Shown one piece after another: positions 55,093-63,459 of a DNA stretch of 64,000 nt (within the stretch, counting starts at the first letter, position 1; each line of letters opens with the position of its first letter). Under the pieces are notes generated by a model, which was given only the letters and a program-made list of their open reading frames with translations, was not told where the DNA came from and did no database searches. The stretch is from CAYMPH01 sp964392365 (lineage in GTDB: Bacteria > Spirochaetota > UBA4802 > UBA5550): the NCBI GenBank assembly GCA_964392365.1, contig CAYMPH010000001.1, forward strand, positions 62,001 through 126,000, read 5' to 3'. A program made the position numbers and the translations under genes.

Positions 55093-55851
55093 TTAATAAA
55101 TATCAATCGGGCCTTCCATTTCGCCCTCAATGAACTGTTTTGCATATGAATCTTTTTTCATGAAGAAATCATCACCCTTTGCTGTGTAGACAATCTTCCC
55201 TCCATATAAAAGCGCAATGTTTCTTGAAATTTTACGTGCAACTTTCAGATCCTGGGTAACAACTATTGATGTAGTATTAAAAGACTGTTCAATTTCAAGA
55301 ATCAGATCTGCAATGGAATCTGATAATATTGGATCAAGACCTGCTGTCGGATCATCATAAAGAATGATATTGGGATTAAGGCAGACAGCGCGCGCAAGCC
55401 CCACACGTTTCTGCATTCCGCCTGAAAGCTCAACCGGCACTTTGTATTCATTTCCTTTCAAACCAACCCGCTGAAGAGTATTTAAAACAAGTTCCTCAAC
55501 CTTTTGTTCTTCAACGCCCATTCTTCTCAACCCGAAAGCAACATTATCAAAAACTGTCATTGAATCGAACAGGCCGCCCTTTTGAAAAACATACGCAAGA
55601 CGGAAATCCTCAAGGCTCTGTTTCTTGCCGGTTCCCCTGTCATGAAAGAACTCGCTGATATCTGCCCCATTAATAAAAATACTGCCGGAATATTCGCTGA
55701 TGAGTCCTGCAATAGTTTTCAGAATAACAGACTTGCCTGAACCGTTTTTGCCGAGCATAACAAGAGTATCGCCTTCTGTTACTGAAAGGTTCACGCCATC
55801 TATAACTTTTTTCCCGTCAAAGGAAATATTTAAATCTTTAATTTCAATCAT
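55093..55851 (-). CDS. mlaF: MlaF-like ABC ATPase
   Basis: The 252-residue ATPase has Walker A GKNGSGKS, Q-loop VFQKGGLFDS, signature LSGGMQKRV and Walker B IILYDDPTAGLDP, the last two typical of MlaF/Ttg2A. MlaF powers phospholipid transport between membranes with MlaE, MlaD and MlaB. None of those partners is in the window, so the permease lies elsewhere. The gene overlaps the end of rsgA by eight bases, which suggests coupled expression with no obvious functional link. Confidence 0.85.
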   Translation of the reverse strand: MIEIKDLNISFDGKKVIDGVNLSVTEGDTLVMLGKNGSGKSVILKTIAGLISEYSGSIFINGADISEFFHDRGTGKKQSLEDFRLAYVFQKGGLFDSMTVFDNVAFGLRRMGVEEQKVEELVLNTLQRVGLKGNEYKVPVELSGGMQKRVGLARAVCLNPNIILYDDPTAGLDPILSDSIADLILEIEQSFNTTSIVVTQDLKVARKISRNIALLYGGKIVYTAKGDDFFMKKDSYAKQFIEGEMEGPIDIY

Positions 55852-56767
55852 ACATTTTTGAATATGAATCCCGTATATTCTGAAGAATATTTAAATACGA
55901 TATATACCTGTCATTCAAAATATTTCCCGAGTCAACATTATTTTTTACTTCACAGCCCGGCTCGTGATCATGAGTGCAGGGAGAAAATCTGCAATTATGC
56001 GAAAGAATTTTAAAATCCGGAAAATAATCCGCAAGTTCATCAGGAGTAATATCCATAAGACCGAACTCACGCATTCCCGGAGTATCAACAAGCCAGGTGT
56101 CGCTGTCAGAACGGATCATCTGAACATTTGTGGTTGTGTGCCTTCCCTTGCCTGTACTTTCAGAAATTTCAGCAATCTTCAAATCAATATCCGGACAGAT
56201 GCAGTTCAGCAGGGAGGATTTTCCAGCACCGGAAGATCCTGTAAACAGTGAGACTTTTCCCTTGAGTTTTTTATCAAGCTTATCAATGCCGTCGCCGGTT
56301 TTAGCACTTGTAAAAATAATATCGAGCCTGGTGTTTTTATAATACTTCTTAATATAACTGATTTCGCTTTTCTCTGAAAGGTCGCTTTTATTCACAACAA
56401 GCAGCACCGGAATATTTTCTTTAACAGCCCTTACGCAGATTCTATCTGAAAACCTGAGATTGTATGCAGGCTTATAAAATGATAAAACAATAACAATCTG
56501 CCCGATATTCGCTGCAATTAGGTCCTCTTTTTTCCGGCCCTTATCTTTTCTGGTAAACACATTGCGGCGTTCATATACTTTTTCAATCAATCCCTCATCA
56601 TTGGAATCAACGCTTAATTCAACATCATCGCCTACTGCAGCTGGTTCAGAAAAGCGCTTCATGCTTTCATCCTGACGTATTTTACCGCGAAGAACAGACG
56701 TGATATTTCGATCATCCACGCGCACAGTGCAATACCGCCCCATAACCTTGACGATTATTCCGCGCAT
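55844..56767 (-). CDS. rsgA: Ribosome small-subunit GTPase RsgA
   Basis: The 307-residue protein has an N-terminal OB fold (about 1-75), then a circularly permuted GTPase with G4 NKSDLS before G1 GSSGAGKSSLLN and G3 DTPGMREFG, followed by a zinc-binding region CRFSPCTHDHEPGC. This arrangement is diagnostic for RsgA (YjeQ), which checks late 30S assembly and releases RbfA. It is the first gene of the leftward run to wbpE. Confidence 0.95.
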   Translation of the reverse strand: MRGIIVKVMGRYCTVRVDDRNITSVLRGKIRQDESMKRFSEPAAVGDDVELSVDSNDEGLIEKVYERRNVFTRKDKGRKKEDLIAANIGQIVIVLSFYKPAYNLRFSDRICVRAVKENIPVLLVVNKSDLSEKSEISYIKKYYKNTRLDIIFTSAKTGDGIDKLDKKLKGKVSLFTGSSGAGKSSLLNCICPDIDLKIAEISESTGKGRHTTTNVQMIRSDSDTWLVDTPGMREFGLMDITPDELADYFPDFKILSHNCRFSPCTHDHEPGCEVKNNVDSGNILNDRYISYLNILQNIRDSYSKMYD

Positions 56768-57159
56768 TTGACCTGCATAATTTTCATTTGATTGATATTC
56801 ATATTGACAATGTTATTTTATATTTTTAAAATGTATATCACAAAATTAATAACTTAAATGACCTCCAGCAATAATACTGGAAGTCATTTTATAATTTAAT
56901 ATATGTTTTTTTAAATAATTCTATTTTTAACAATACTGCAAGTATTGGGGTAATGACACTTTCTTATGCGGATAAGAAAGCGTCCAAAGAACCCGCAGGG
57001 TGTTACACCCCCTTGACCCCCGCGCGCGTAACTCATCCCGGTTACACCGGGATTCAGACAGACGCGCTTGAGAGGAAGGGTTTTAACGATTGATTTAAAT
57101 AATTTTAACTAAAAAACAATATATATTCAAATAAAAATTTTAAAAAATGGAATTTAAAA
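56768..57159. other. Intergenic region with GC-rich hairpin cluster
   Basis: Positions about 56946-57075 stand out as GC-rich in AT-rich flanks. Perfect hairpins are CTTTCTTAT-GCGG-ATAAGAAAG at 56959-56980, GGGTGT-T-ACACCC at 56998-57010 and ATCCCGGT-TAC-ACCGGGAT at 57035-57053. No open frame or promoter stands out. It resembles dispersed intergenic repeat elements and marks the left side of an accessory island. Confidence 0.6.
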
Positions 57160-57558
57160 ATGAGAAAATATGATGTAACTAATTTTTTAACCTACCATAA
57201 TCATTTTTATAATTATTTAACAACAGATTTAAAATTTATAAATACCAAACAAGAAAAATCTGGCCTAAATTTTATAAATGAATATATTCGAGATGAGATA
57301 AGAATTCGTTTTAATTATGATTTCAAAGAAAATTATTTTTATTTTTATTTAATAAAAGGAAAGGATACAAAATTCCCTAATGATAAAGATAATAAAAATA
57401 TAATTTCATTTTATGAACTATTTAATAAATTTGAACCAAATTTTAATAATGACAAAATACAACCAGATGATAAGCAATATATTATATCTCTTGAAAATAA
57501 TTCTATTTTATTAAAAAAATATTTGATCGGAATATTAAACGGGTCTATTTGGATCTAG
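57160..57558 (+). CDS. Hypothetical protein, very AT-rich
   Basis: A 132-residue protein of unusual composition, rich in Asn, Lys, Phe, Tyr and Ile, with no signal peptide, membrane segment or recognised domain. Codons are even more A/T-biased than the rest of the window, consistent with recent transfer. It lies between a hairpin-rich GC element and the first copy of a structured repeat. AT-rich ribosome site (AAAAATGGAATTTAAAAATG) is weak. It could be an immunity-like or cassette-borne protein, but nothing proves this, and it may not be expressed. Confidence 0.55.
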   Translation: MRKYDVTNFLTYHNHFYNYLTTDLKFINTKQEKSGLNFINEYIRDEIRIRFNYDFKENYFYFYLIKGKDTKFPNDKDNKNIISFYELFNKFEPNFNNDKIQPDDKQYIISLENNSILLKKYLIGILNGSIWI

Positions 57559-57577
57559 TATTTATATTTTAAATCAA

Positions 57578-57762
57578 GCCGGTGCTTCAAAATCCGGCGT
57601 AATGGCAATTGTTTTCAAACAGGATTTAGCAAACCTTTTATCGATAAAGAAAAAGTTTTATTACAGAAAAAGACCTGAAGGCCCTGCGCCACTTGAGCAG
57701 GCGACGGTGAGTGGATACATAAGGAGAGAGGGCTGACAAGACAGCCATCTCTTCTTATGAGT
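57578..57762 (+). ncRNA. Structured repeat element, copy A (possible RNA)
   Basis: This 185-base stretch is matched by copy B at 58615-58796, with the final 69 bases (57694-57762) identical. Shared features in order are a GCCGG/CCGGC hairpin, a TTATTACAG segment, CCTGC...GCAGG hairpin with variable loop, GGCGACGGTGAGTGGATA, and a long hairpin CATAAGGAGAGA-G-GGCTG / CAGCC-A-TCTCTTCTTATG. It lies about 95 bases before the beta-barrel gene start, so it could be a leader RNA. It matches no RNA class I know. Strand is assumed from the gene downstream. Confidence 0.5.
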
Positions 57763-57856
57763 TTCATTACATCTTGCATTCAAGGTGCCGGTTCGACTCC
57801 GCTGACAAAGCGGATAGCCCTTTGCTAAAAGAATTTTTTTATAAAAAGGAGACCAT

Positions 57857-58486
57857 ATGAAAATCAAATCACTACTAACAGCCATGATTTTAACAGCCTC
57901 AATCCTCACAGGAGAAATATGCCGCGCACAGGATGCAAACTCAGAATTTCCACGCAACGAAATACAGGTCGGTTATGGATTTATTTCAATGCTTTCAGTT
58001 TCAGCAACCATCTTAAATGCATTGGTATTCGGATTTACACAGCCCTATTCTCCTTACTCGGAAAACACCAGTAATATTTACAACAATGGTTCATGGGGAC
58101 CACTTTATGTTAACTACCATTATTATCCGATTAAATGGCTTGGAATCGGACTGAATGCCGGCTATGAACAGGTTAACGATACCGTTTCTGAAAACAATGG
58201 CCTTATAAAGCAGATTAACTGGCAGTTCCTGACATTCATGCTCAATGTCAAAATTATGTACGGCTGGGAATGGGTTAAATTCTATCACGGACTTTCAGGC
58301 GGATTCACTTACGCAACTGCAACAGTTATAGGCTCAAACGGTTCTGTTTCAAAAGATGCACAGCCTATTTTTGCTTTTCACTTTACAGCATTCGGAATAA
58401 GGGTTGGTAAAACTGTTGGAGTCTTTGCCGATCTTGGAATAGGTTATCTTGGAATAGTAAATGTTGGCGTAAATTTTGTTTTCTGA
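57857..58486 (+). CDS. Small outer-membrane beta-barrel protein
   Basis: The 209-residue protein has a signal peptide (about 1-24, ends CRAQ) and a barrel-like pattern of alternating hydrophobic and polar residues with turns rich in Gly and Asn. It ends GVNFVF, a terminal Phe with alternation typical of BAM substrates. Upstream AAAAGGAGACC gives a strong ribosome site. It has no close named family in my view; small OmpA/OmpW-like barrels are possible. It is bracketed by two copies of a structured repeat, suggesting a mobile unit. Confidence 0.8.
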   Translation: MKIKSLLTAMILTASILTGEICRAQDANSEFPRNEIQVGYGFISMLSVSATILNALVFGFTQPYSPYSENTSNIYNNGSWGPLYVNYHYYPIKWLGIGLNAGYEQVNDTVSENNGLIKQINWQFLTFMLNVKIMYGWEWVKFYHGLSGGFTYATATVIGSNGSVSKDAQPIFAFHFTAFGIRVGKTVGVFADLGIGYLGIVNVGVNFVF

Positions 58487-58488
58487 AA

Positions 58489-58522
58489 AAAAATGCCTCG
58501 GTTCCGCCCGGCAAGCATTTTT
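58489..58522 (+). terminator. Intrinsic terminator after beta-barrel gene
   Basis: AAAAATGC (58489-58496) pairs with GCATTTTT (58515-58522); the loop contains CGG and CCG segments that can extend the stem. It begins just after the stop codon. At 58551-58576 a TCGCTC-ATC-GAGCGA hairpin of a dispersed repeat type follows. Confidence 0.7.
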
Positions 58523-58614
58523 GAAATAAATATTTTTAATCCGAGCATATTCGCTCATCGAGCGAAGCCGAGATGACACCAGTACATTTTTAAACTTAAA
58601 AACACTCTACTCGA

Positions 58615-58796
58615 GCCGGTGCTTTCAAACCCGGCGAAAGGGAGTGATTTCGTACAGAAGGGAATAAAAATTCCCTTGAAAATGAAAAAGTCTTATTACA
58701 GGAAAGTACCTGAAGGCCCTGCTCCGATGAGCAGGCGACGGTGAGTGGATACATAAGGAGAGAGGGCTGACAAGACAGCCATCTCTTCTTATGAGT
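58615..58796 (+). ncRNA. Structured repeat element, copy B (possible RNA)
   Basis: This is the second copy of the element at 57578-57762. The first hairpin, CCTGCTC-CGAT-GAGCAGG (7 bp), has a different loop from copy A, as expected if structure is conserved. A further AAGGGAA...TTCCCTT hairpin is present only here. It ends 16 bases before the stop of the convergent Cys-rich gene, so it has no downstream gene on its own strand in reach; if transcribed it would be a stand-alone RNA or a 3' element. Confidence 0.5.
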
Positions 58797-58812
58797 GTTA
58801 TTCAGAAAAAGT

Positions 58813-59058
58813 TTATCTACAAACCTTTACATTAGAAGCTGTTGAACATGAACTAGTTCCGGAAATTTTACAGCCTCTTTCCTGACAGATTTTTCTGTCT
58901 TTAGAAGTGTCTTTCCCTGAAACTGAAGCGCACTGCTGACATGAACTTCCGGATTCGCAAAGAAAGCAGAATTGACCTGCATTTGTAGTTCCGATATAAG
59001 CCATAACCATAAACATACTGAAAACCAGAGTACAGGCGACTGATAAAATCTTTTTCAT
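58813..59058 (-). CDS. Small Cys-rich secreted protein (paralogue 1)
   Basis: The 81-residue protein starts at the ATG at 59058 with GGAGG six bases before. A signal peptide (to about residue 27, TNAG) precedes a mature part of about 55 residues with eight Cys: C-x2-C-x5-C-x2-C then C-x4-C, C and a terminal C (CQQCASVSGKDT, ICQERGCK, VKVC). It is nearly identical in layout to the gene at 59200. Cys pairs suggest disulphides or metal binding. No known family. Confidence 0.75.
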   Translation of the reverse strand: MKKILSVACTLVFSMFMVMAYIGTTNAGQFCFLCESGSSCQQCASVSGKDTSKDRKICQERGCKISGTSSCSTASNVKVCR

Positions 59059-59199
59059 AAACACCTCCGAAGTTTTTTTTGATCATTGATATTATTATAT
59101 AATAAAACAAAAAGTCAATAAGAATTTCTTAATATCTGGAATACAGTCCTGATTAATATTATTCCATCAATGATATTAATTATAATAAAACATTTTAAT

Positions 59200-59445
59200 T
59201 TATCTGCAGACTTTTACATTGGAAGAAGTTGAGCAGGAAGTAGTTCCTGAAACCTTGCAGCCTCTATCCCTGCAGATCTTTCTGTCTTTTGCAGTGTCTT
59301 TGCCGGACGATGAAGCGCACTGTTTGCAGGAGCTTCCGGTTCCGCAGGAATAGCATATTTGCCCTGCGTTCAAAGCTTCGTTAAAGGCAAACAATATAAA
59401 TAAAGAAAAAACCAGAGTACACGCAATTGACAATATCTTATACAT
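59200..59445 (-). CDS. Small Cys-rich secreted protein (paralogue 2)
   Basis: The 81-residue protein starts at the ATG at 59445 (GGAGGAG site) and matches the paralogue at 58813 throughout: ILS-ACTLVFS signal, QxCxxCxxGSSC, CASxSGKDT, KDRKIC, RGCK, SGT-SCST, and NVKVCR at the end. All eight mature Cys are conserved. It lies upstream of its paralogue with 141 bases between, so they arose by tandem duplication. Secreted small disulphide-rich proteins may act as toxins, inhibitors or metal binders, but none is assigned. Confidence 0.75.
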   Translation of the reverse strand: MYKILSIACTLVFSLFILFAFNEALNAGQICYSCGTGSSCKQCASSSGKDTAKDRKICRDRGCKVSGTTSCSTSSNVKVCR

Positions 59446-59671
59446 AAACTCCTCCAAAATAATTATACTGAATTCTATATTTATAATATTATTTCAGTAT
59501 AATCCAAGAAGTCAAGAAGTATTAAAACTTCCATCTGCATCCGCTAAAACCTATTAAAAGGTAAATTTATTTTTACTTGACGAAATATATATCAGGAATT
59601 TTGATTATTGAAATCTGCAAATTCCACGGATATTACAATCCGTACAAAACAATACCATACTGGAGATTCTC

Positions 59672-62386
59672 ATGAATAAAAAAGTCCTATACGGATTAGT
59701 AATTTTTCTGATTTTATATGTTATAATACGTTATACCGCAGGATTCTATATAGATTATGAGTGGTTTAAATCAAACGGAGGCGTTAATATATTCACAGTT
59801 CTGTTCTTTTCTAAATTCAATGTTCATATAATCTTCAGCCTTGTATTTGCAGCTCTATTCGGAATGAATTTCATACTTATTAGAATCCTTGCCGGAAAAG
59901 GAAGAATATTCACAAACAATATTTTAGACAGGCTTGAACTTCCTGTATTCGGAACTCCAAGAAAAGCCCTGTCTGTTCTGCTTATAATAATAGTAATAAT
60001 TATTTCTATAATAATGGGCAATGCTGCCTCTTCCTACTGGAAAGAATACCTCAGCTTCATGAACTCCGTTCCATTTGCAGGATTTCCGAAAGATCCTCTA
60101 TTTAATATGGATATAAGCTTCTATGTATTTGAACTTCCGTTCTATCAGTTTTTATACGGATGGTTTATGGCTGCGTTCGGTTTAATCGCAGTTTTTTCAA
60201 TTTTCTTCCATATGATAAACGGCGGAATCCAGATCGGATACGGCAAGCTCGAATTTTCCCTGTTTGCCAGAGCTCACATATCAACACTGCTCGGATATCT
60301 TGTTTTCCTTCACGGACTTGGATATAAACTTTCATCTTACGAATTATTATTTTCAAAAATAGGTAAATTTTACGGTGCAGGATATACAGCAGTTAATGCC
60401 AATCTTCTTGCATATAATGTTGCAATGGTAATATCATTTGCTGCTGCTCTGCTGCTGTTCATCAACCTGTTCATTAAAAGTTTTAAAATGCCGATGTTCG
60501 TTCTCGCAGCTCTACTTCCTTTATATTTTCTGCTTGGAACAATTTACCCGGCAGTTCAGCAGAGATTCATAGTTGAGCCGAACGAACTTGATAAAGAAAA
60601 ACCTTTCATTGCAAACAATATAAAATTTACGAGAATTGCATATGACATCGAAAGAATAAAAGAAACCGCATTTCCAAACAGCCTTAATTTAACATATGCT
60701 GATATAGTAAAAAACAGAGAAGTCCTTGAAAATATAAGGCTCTGGGACTGGAAACCTCTAAAGCAGACATATAAGCAGCTGCAGGAGCTTAAGCCGTATT
60801 ACTTTTTTAATGATGTAGATGTTGACAGATACATGATCGACGGCAGGAAAATTGCAGTTAATCTTTCTGCACGGGAACTGTCAATAGACCAGCTCAGCAA
60901 GAACAGCCAGACATGGCAGAATAAACACCTCATCTACACTCACGGTTACGGCGTTGTAATGAGCAGGGTTGACAAAATCACTCCCGAGGGACTTCCTGAA
61001 ATGTCAATTTACGACATTCCCCCGAAATCAGATATTGACATTAAAATTGACAGACCAGAAGTATATTTCGGCGAGCATAAGGATAATTATGTTCTCACCA
61101 ATACATCAATCAACCCCGGGGAATTTGACTATCCTTCAGGAGACGACAACAAATATACAAATTATTCCGGAACAGGCGGTGTTGTTCTTGATTCATTTCT
61201 AAAACGGATCATGTTCTCAGCAGCATTTGCAGATATAAATATACTGATTTCAGGCGCTATCGACACCAAAAGCAAAATGCTGTACAACCGGAATATTTCC
61301 GCAATGGTGAAAAAATTCACACCTTTTTTAACAATAGACAACGATCCGTATCTTGTCATATCTGAAAAGAAGCTCTACTGGATCATTGACGCATACACAA
61401 CAACTGATCAGTTCCCCTATTCCACCCCGATTGACATGAACGGTAAAACTATCAACTATATCAGAAACTCTGTCAAGATTGTCATAGATGCCTATAACGG
61501 AAAAATGACTTATTATATTTCAGATGAAAAGGATCCGCTTTTAAAAACATACACTAATATCTTTCAGGGTATTTTTAAAAATATTTCTGAAATGCCTGCT
61601 GATCTGAAAACACACGTAAGATATCCTGAAAATATTTTCATGGTTCAGTCAAACATGCTTCTCAGGTATCACATGACAAACACGAACATCTTCTACAACA
61701 ATGAAGATGCATGGCACATACCGAGACAAACGTATGATAAAAGCGAAGTTCAGATTGAGAGTTACTATCTTGTAACTAAACTTCCAAATATAAAATTCAG
61801 CGAATTCATTCATATAATGCCGTTTACTCCTTACAAGAAAAACAATATGGTTTCATTTCTCGCTGCAAGATGCGATTTCCCCAATTACGGCGAGCTTCTT
61901 TTATATCATCTGCCGAAAGACAAGCTCAGCTACGGGCCTCAGCAGATTGAAGCGCGTATTGACCAGGATCCGGAAATTTCAAAGCAGCTTACTTTATGGA
62001 ATCAGAAAGGTTCAGGAGTCATCAGAGGAAATATGATGGCAATTCCGATAGAAGATTCCATTCTTTTTATTGAACCTTTATACCTTAAAGCTGAAACAAG
62101 CGAAATGCCTGAGCTCAAAAGAGTTATTGTTTCATTTGCAGATAAGGTTGTTATGGATGAAAATCTCCCTGCAGCTCTTGAGAAAATTTTCTCAGGCGGG
62201 AAATTCATGGATTCATCCAAAAGAGATGATGCTGCAGGCACCAGGATGAAAGATCTCGCATCACGAGCTTACAATCATTACCTCAGAGCTGAACAGAATC
62301 TGAAAGAAGGAAACTGGGCAAAATACGGCGAAGAGCTTAACACACTCAAGGATATTTTATTCAGAATGCAGAAAATCAAGGAGTAG
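59672..62386 (+). CDS. UPF0182 (COG1615) membrane protein
   Basis: The 904-residue protein has seven hydrophobic segments in the first 300 residues (first at about 5-22, others around 40-65, 95-120, 155-180, 210-235, 245-270 and 275-300), then a large extracytoplasmic region rich in Tyr, Trp and Asp (NDVDVDRYMIDG, NLSARELSIDQL, THGYGVVMSRVDKI). These are conserved markers of the UPF0182 family, found in actinobacteria, cyanobacteria and spirochaetes, with function unknown. It is full length. The AAGGAG that serves the next gene lies in its last codons. Confidence 0.94.
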   Translation: MNKKVLYGLVIFLILYVIIRYTAGFYIDYEWFKSNGGVNIFTVLFFSKFNVHIIFSLVFAALFGMNFILIRILAGKGRIFTNNILDRLELPVFGTPRKALSVLLIIIVIIISIIMGNAASSYWKEYLSFMNSVPFAGFPKDPLFNMDISFYVFELPFYQFLYGWFMAAFGLIAVFSIFFHMINGGIQIGYGKLEFSLFARAHISTLLGYLVFLHGLGYKLSSYELLFSKIGKFYGAGYTAVNANLLAYNVAMVISFAAALLLFINLFIKSFKMPMFVLAALLPLYFLLGTIYPAVQQRFIVEPNELDKEKPFIANNIKFTRIAYDIERIKETAFPNSLNLTYADIVKNREVLENIRLWDWKPLKQTYKQLQELKPYYFFNDVDVDRYMIDGRKIAVNLSARELSIDQLSKNSQTWQNKHLIYTHGYGVVMSRVDKITPEGLPEMSIYDIPPKSDIDIKIDRPEVYFGEHKDNYVLTNTSINPGEFDYPSGDDNKYTNYSGTGGVVLDSFLKRIMFSAAFADINILISGAIDTKSKMLYNRNISAMVKKFTPFLTIDNDPYLVISEKKLYWIIDAYTTTDQFPYSTPIDMNGKTINYIRNSVKIVIDAYNGKMTYYISDEKDPLLKTYTNIFQGIFKNISEMPADLKTHVRYPENIFMVQSNMLLRYHMTNTNIFYNNEDAWHIPRQTYDKSEVQIESYYLVTKLPNIKFSEFIHIMPFTPYKKNNMVSFLAARCDFPNYGELLLYHLPKDKLSYGPQQIEARIDQDPEISKQLTLWNQKGSGVIRGNMMAIPIEDSILFIEPLYLKAETSEMPELKRVIVSFADKVVMDENLPAALEKIFSGGKFMDSSKRDDAAGTRMKDLASRAYNHYLRAEQNLKEGNWAKYGEELNTLKDILFRMQKIKE

Positions 62387-62389
62387 TTT

Positions 62390-63292
62390 CTGGCTGATAT
62401 TTTAACATACTGCACCCTATGCCCGCACAACTGCGGTGTTGACAGAACTGCTGGAGACATTGGAGTCTGCGGGGCAGGATTTAATGTTAAAATAAGCCTC
62501 GCGTCTCTCCACCACTGGGAGGAACCCTGCATTTCCGGAACGCAAGGTTCAGGTACAGTTTTTTTTTCAAACTGCAACCTGTCGTGTGTTTACTGCCAGA
62601 ATTTTGATATAAGCCAGCAGGGAAACGGCAGAGAAATCTCCATTGAACGCCTTGCTGAAATTTTCATTGAGCTTCAGAATAAAAAAGCCCACAATATAAA
62701 TCTGGTTTCTCCGACACACTATGTTCCTCAGATAATAAAAGCTTTATCTATTTCAAAGAAATCAGGCTTAAGAATACCTGTTGTATACAACACCAATTCC
62801 TATGAAAACAAGGAAACTGTTGCTTCGCTCGAAGGCCTGGTTCAGATTTATCTTCCTGATTTAAAATATTTAAACAATGAAATAGCTTTAAAATATTCCA
62901 ATGCTCCGGATTATTTCAAATATGCGATTACAGCTATAGATGAGATGTTCAGGCAGACAGGTCCTGTGGGTTTTAACGATGACGGACTGGCACAAAGAGG
63001 AGTTATTATAAGACATCTCCTCCTTCCAGGTCTTCTTGAAGATTCAAAAAAAATAATGCAGTTTCTATTTGAGAGATTCGGCGATTCGGTATTTTTCAGC
63101 ATAATGAATCAGTACACACCGCAGCACAGGGCTAATGAATTTAATGAACTTAAATCTGCACACGGATTACAAAAAGATTATGACGAATTAATTGATTTCT
63201 GCATGGATATCGGGATTACAAATGCCTTTATTCAGGAAGACGGCGCATCTTCAGAAAAGTTTATTCCGGATTTCAATTTAAAAGGCGTTTGA
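62390..63292 (+). CDS. Radical SAM protein, PflA-like, with probable CTG start
   Basis: Translation from the CTG at 62390 gives 300 residues. No ATG, GTG or TTG exists in this frame between the stop of the upstream gene and residue 185, well inside the domain, but AAGGAG (62378-62383) is six bases before this CTG, so CUG initiation is likely. The SAM cluster is C62-x3-C66-x2-C69 (CNLSCVYC), preceded by C8, C11, C15 and C27 (YCTLCPHNCG), the layout of PflA-like activases with extra cluster. Likely role: activating a partner enzyme or a 5'-deoxyadenosyl radical reaction. Coupled to UPF0182 through its last codons. Confidence 0.85.
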   Translation: MADILTYCTLCPHNCGVDRTAGDIGVCGAGFNVKISLASLHHWEEPCISGTQGSGTVFFSNCNLSCVYCQNFDISQQGNGREISIERLAEIFIELQNKKAHNINLVSPTHYVPQIIKALSISKKSGLRIPVVYNTNSYENKETVASLEGLVQIYLPDLKYLNNEIALKYSNAPDYFKYAITAIDEMFRQTGPVGFNDDGLAQRGVIIRHLLLPGLLEDSKKIMQFLFERFGDSVFFSIMNQYTPQHRANEFNELKSAHGLQKDYDELIDFCMDIGITNAFIQEDGASSEKFIPDFNLKGV

Positions 63293-63459
63293 AATCATTT
63301 CAATATATTGTTTAAAAAATAATATCACAATGTATTAACCATACGCATAGACTGTAATTTGTAATTGACAGAACAGTCTGTATGATTCCAACCTATTGAT
63401 CAATATAGATAAAAAAGTAATATTTTCCAGATGGAAATCATTAACCGGGGAATATCTTG

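Noticed and set aside
57781..57820. GGTTCGACTCC-like T-arm sequence, possible tRNA or tmRNA end
   Set aside because: The arm pairs poorly, no acceptor stem or CCA-end partner is present and no anticodon or tag-coding part fits around it.
57578..58796. Two structured elements as integron attC sites
   Set aside because: No RYYYAAC / GTTRRRY end motifs are present and there is no integrase; they are reported as unknown structured repeats instead.
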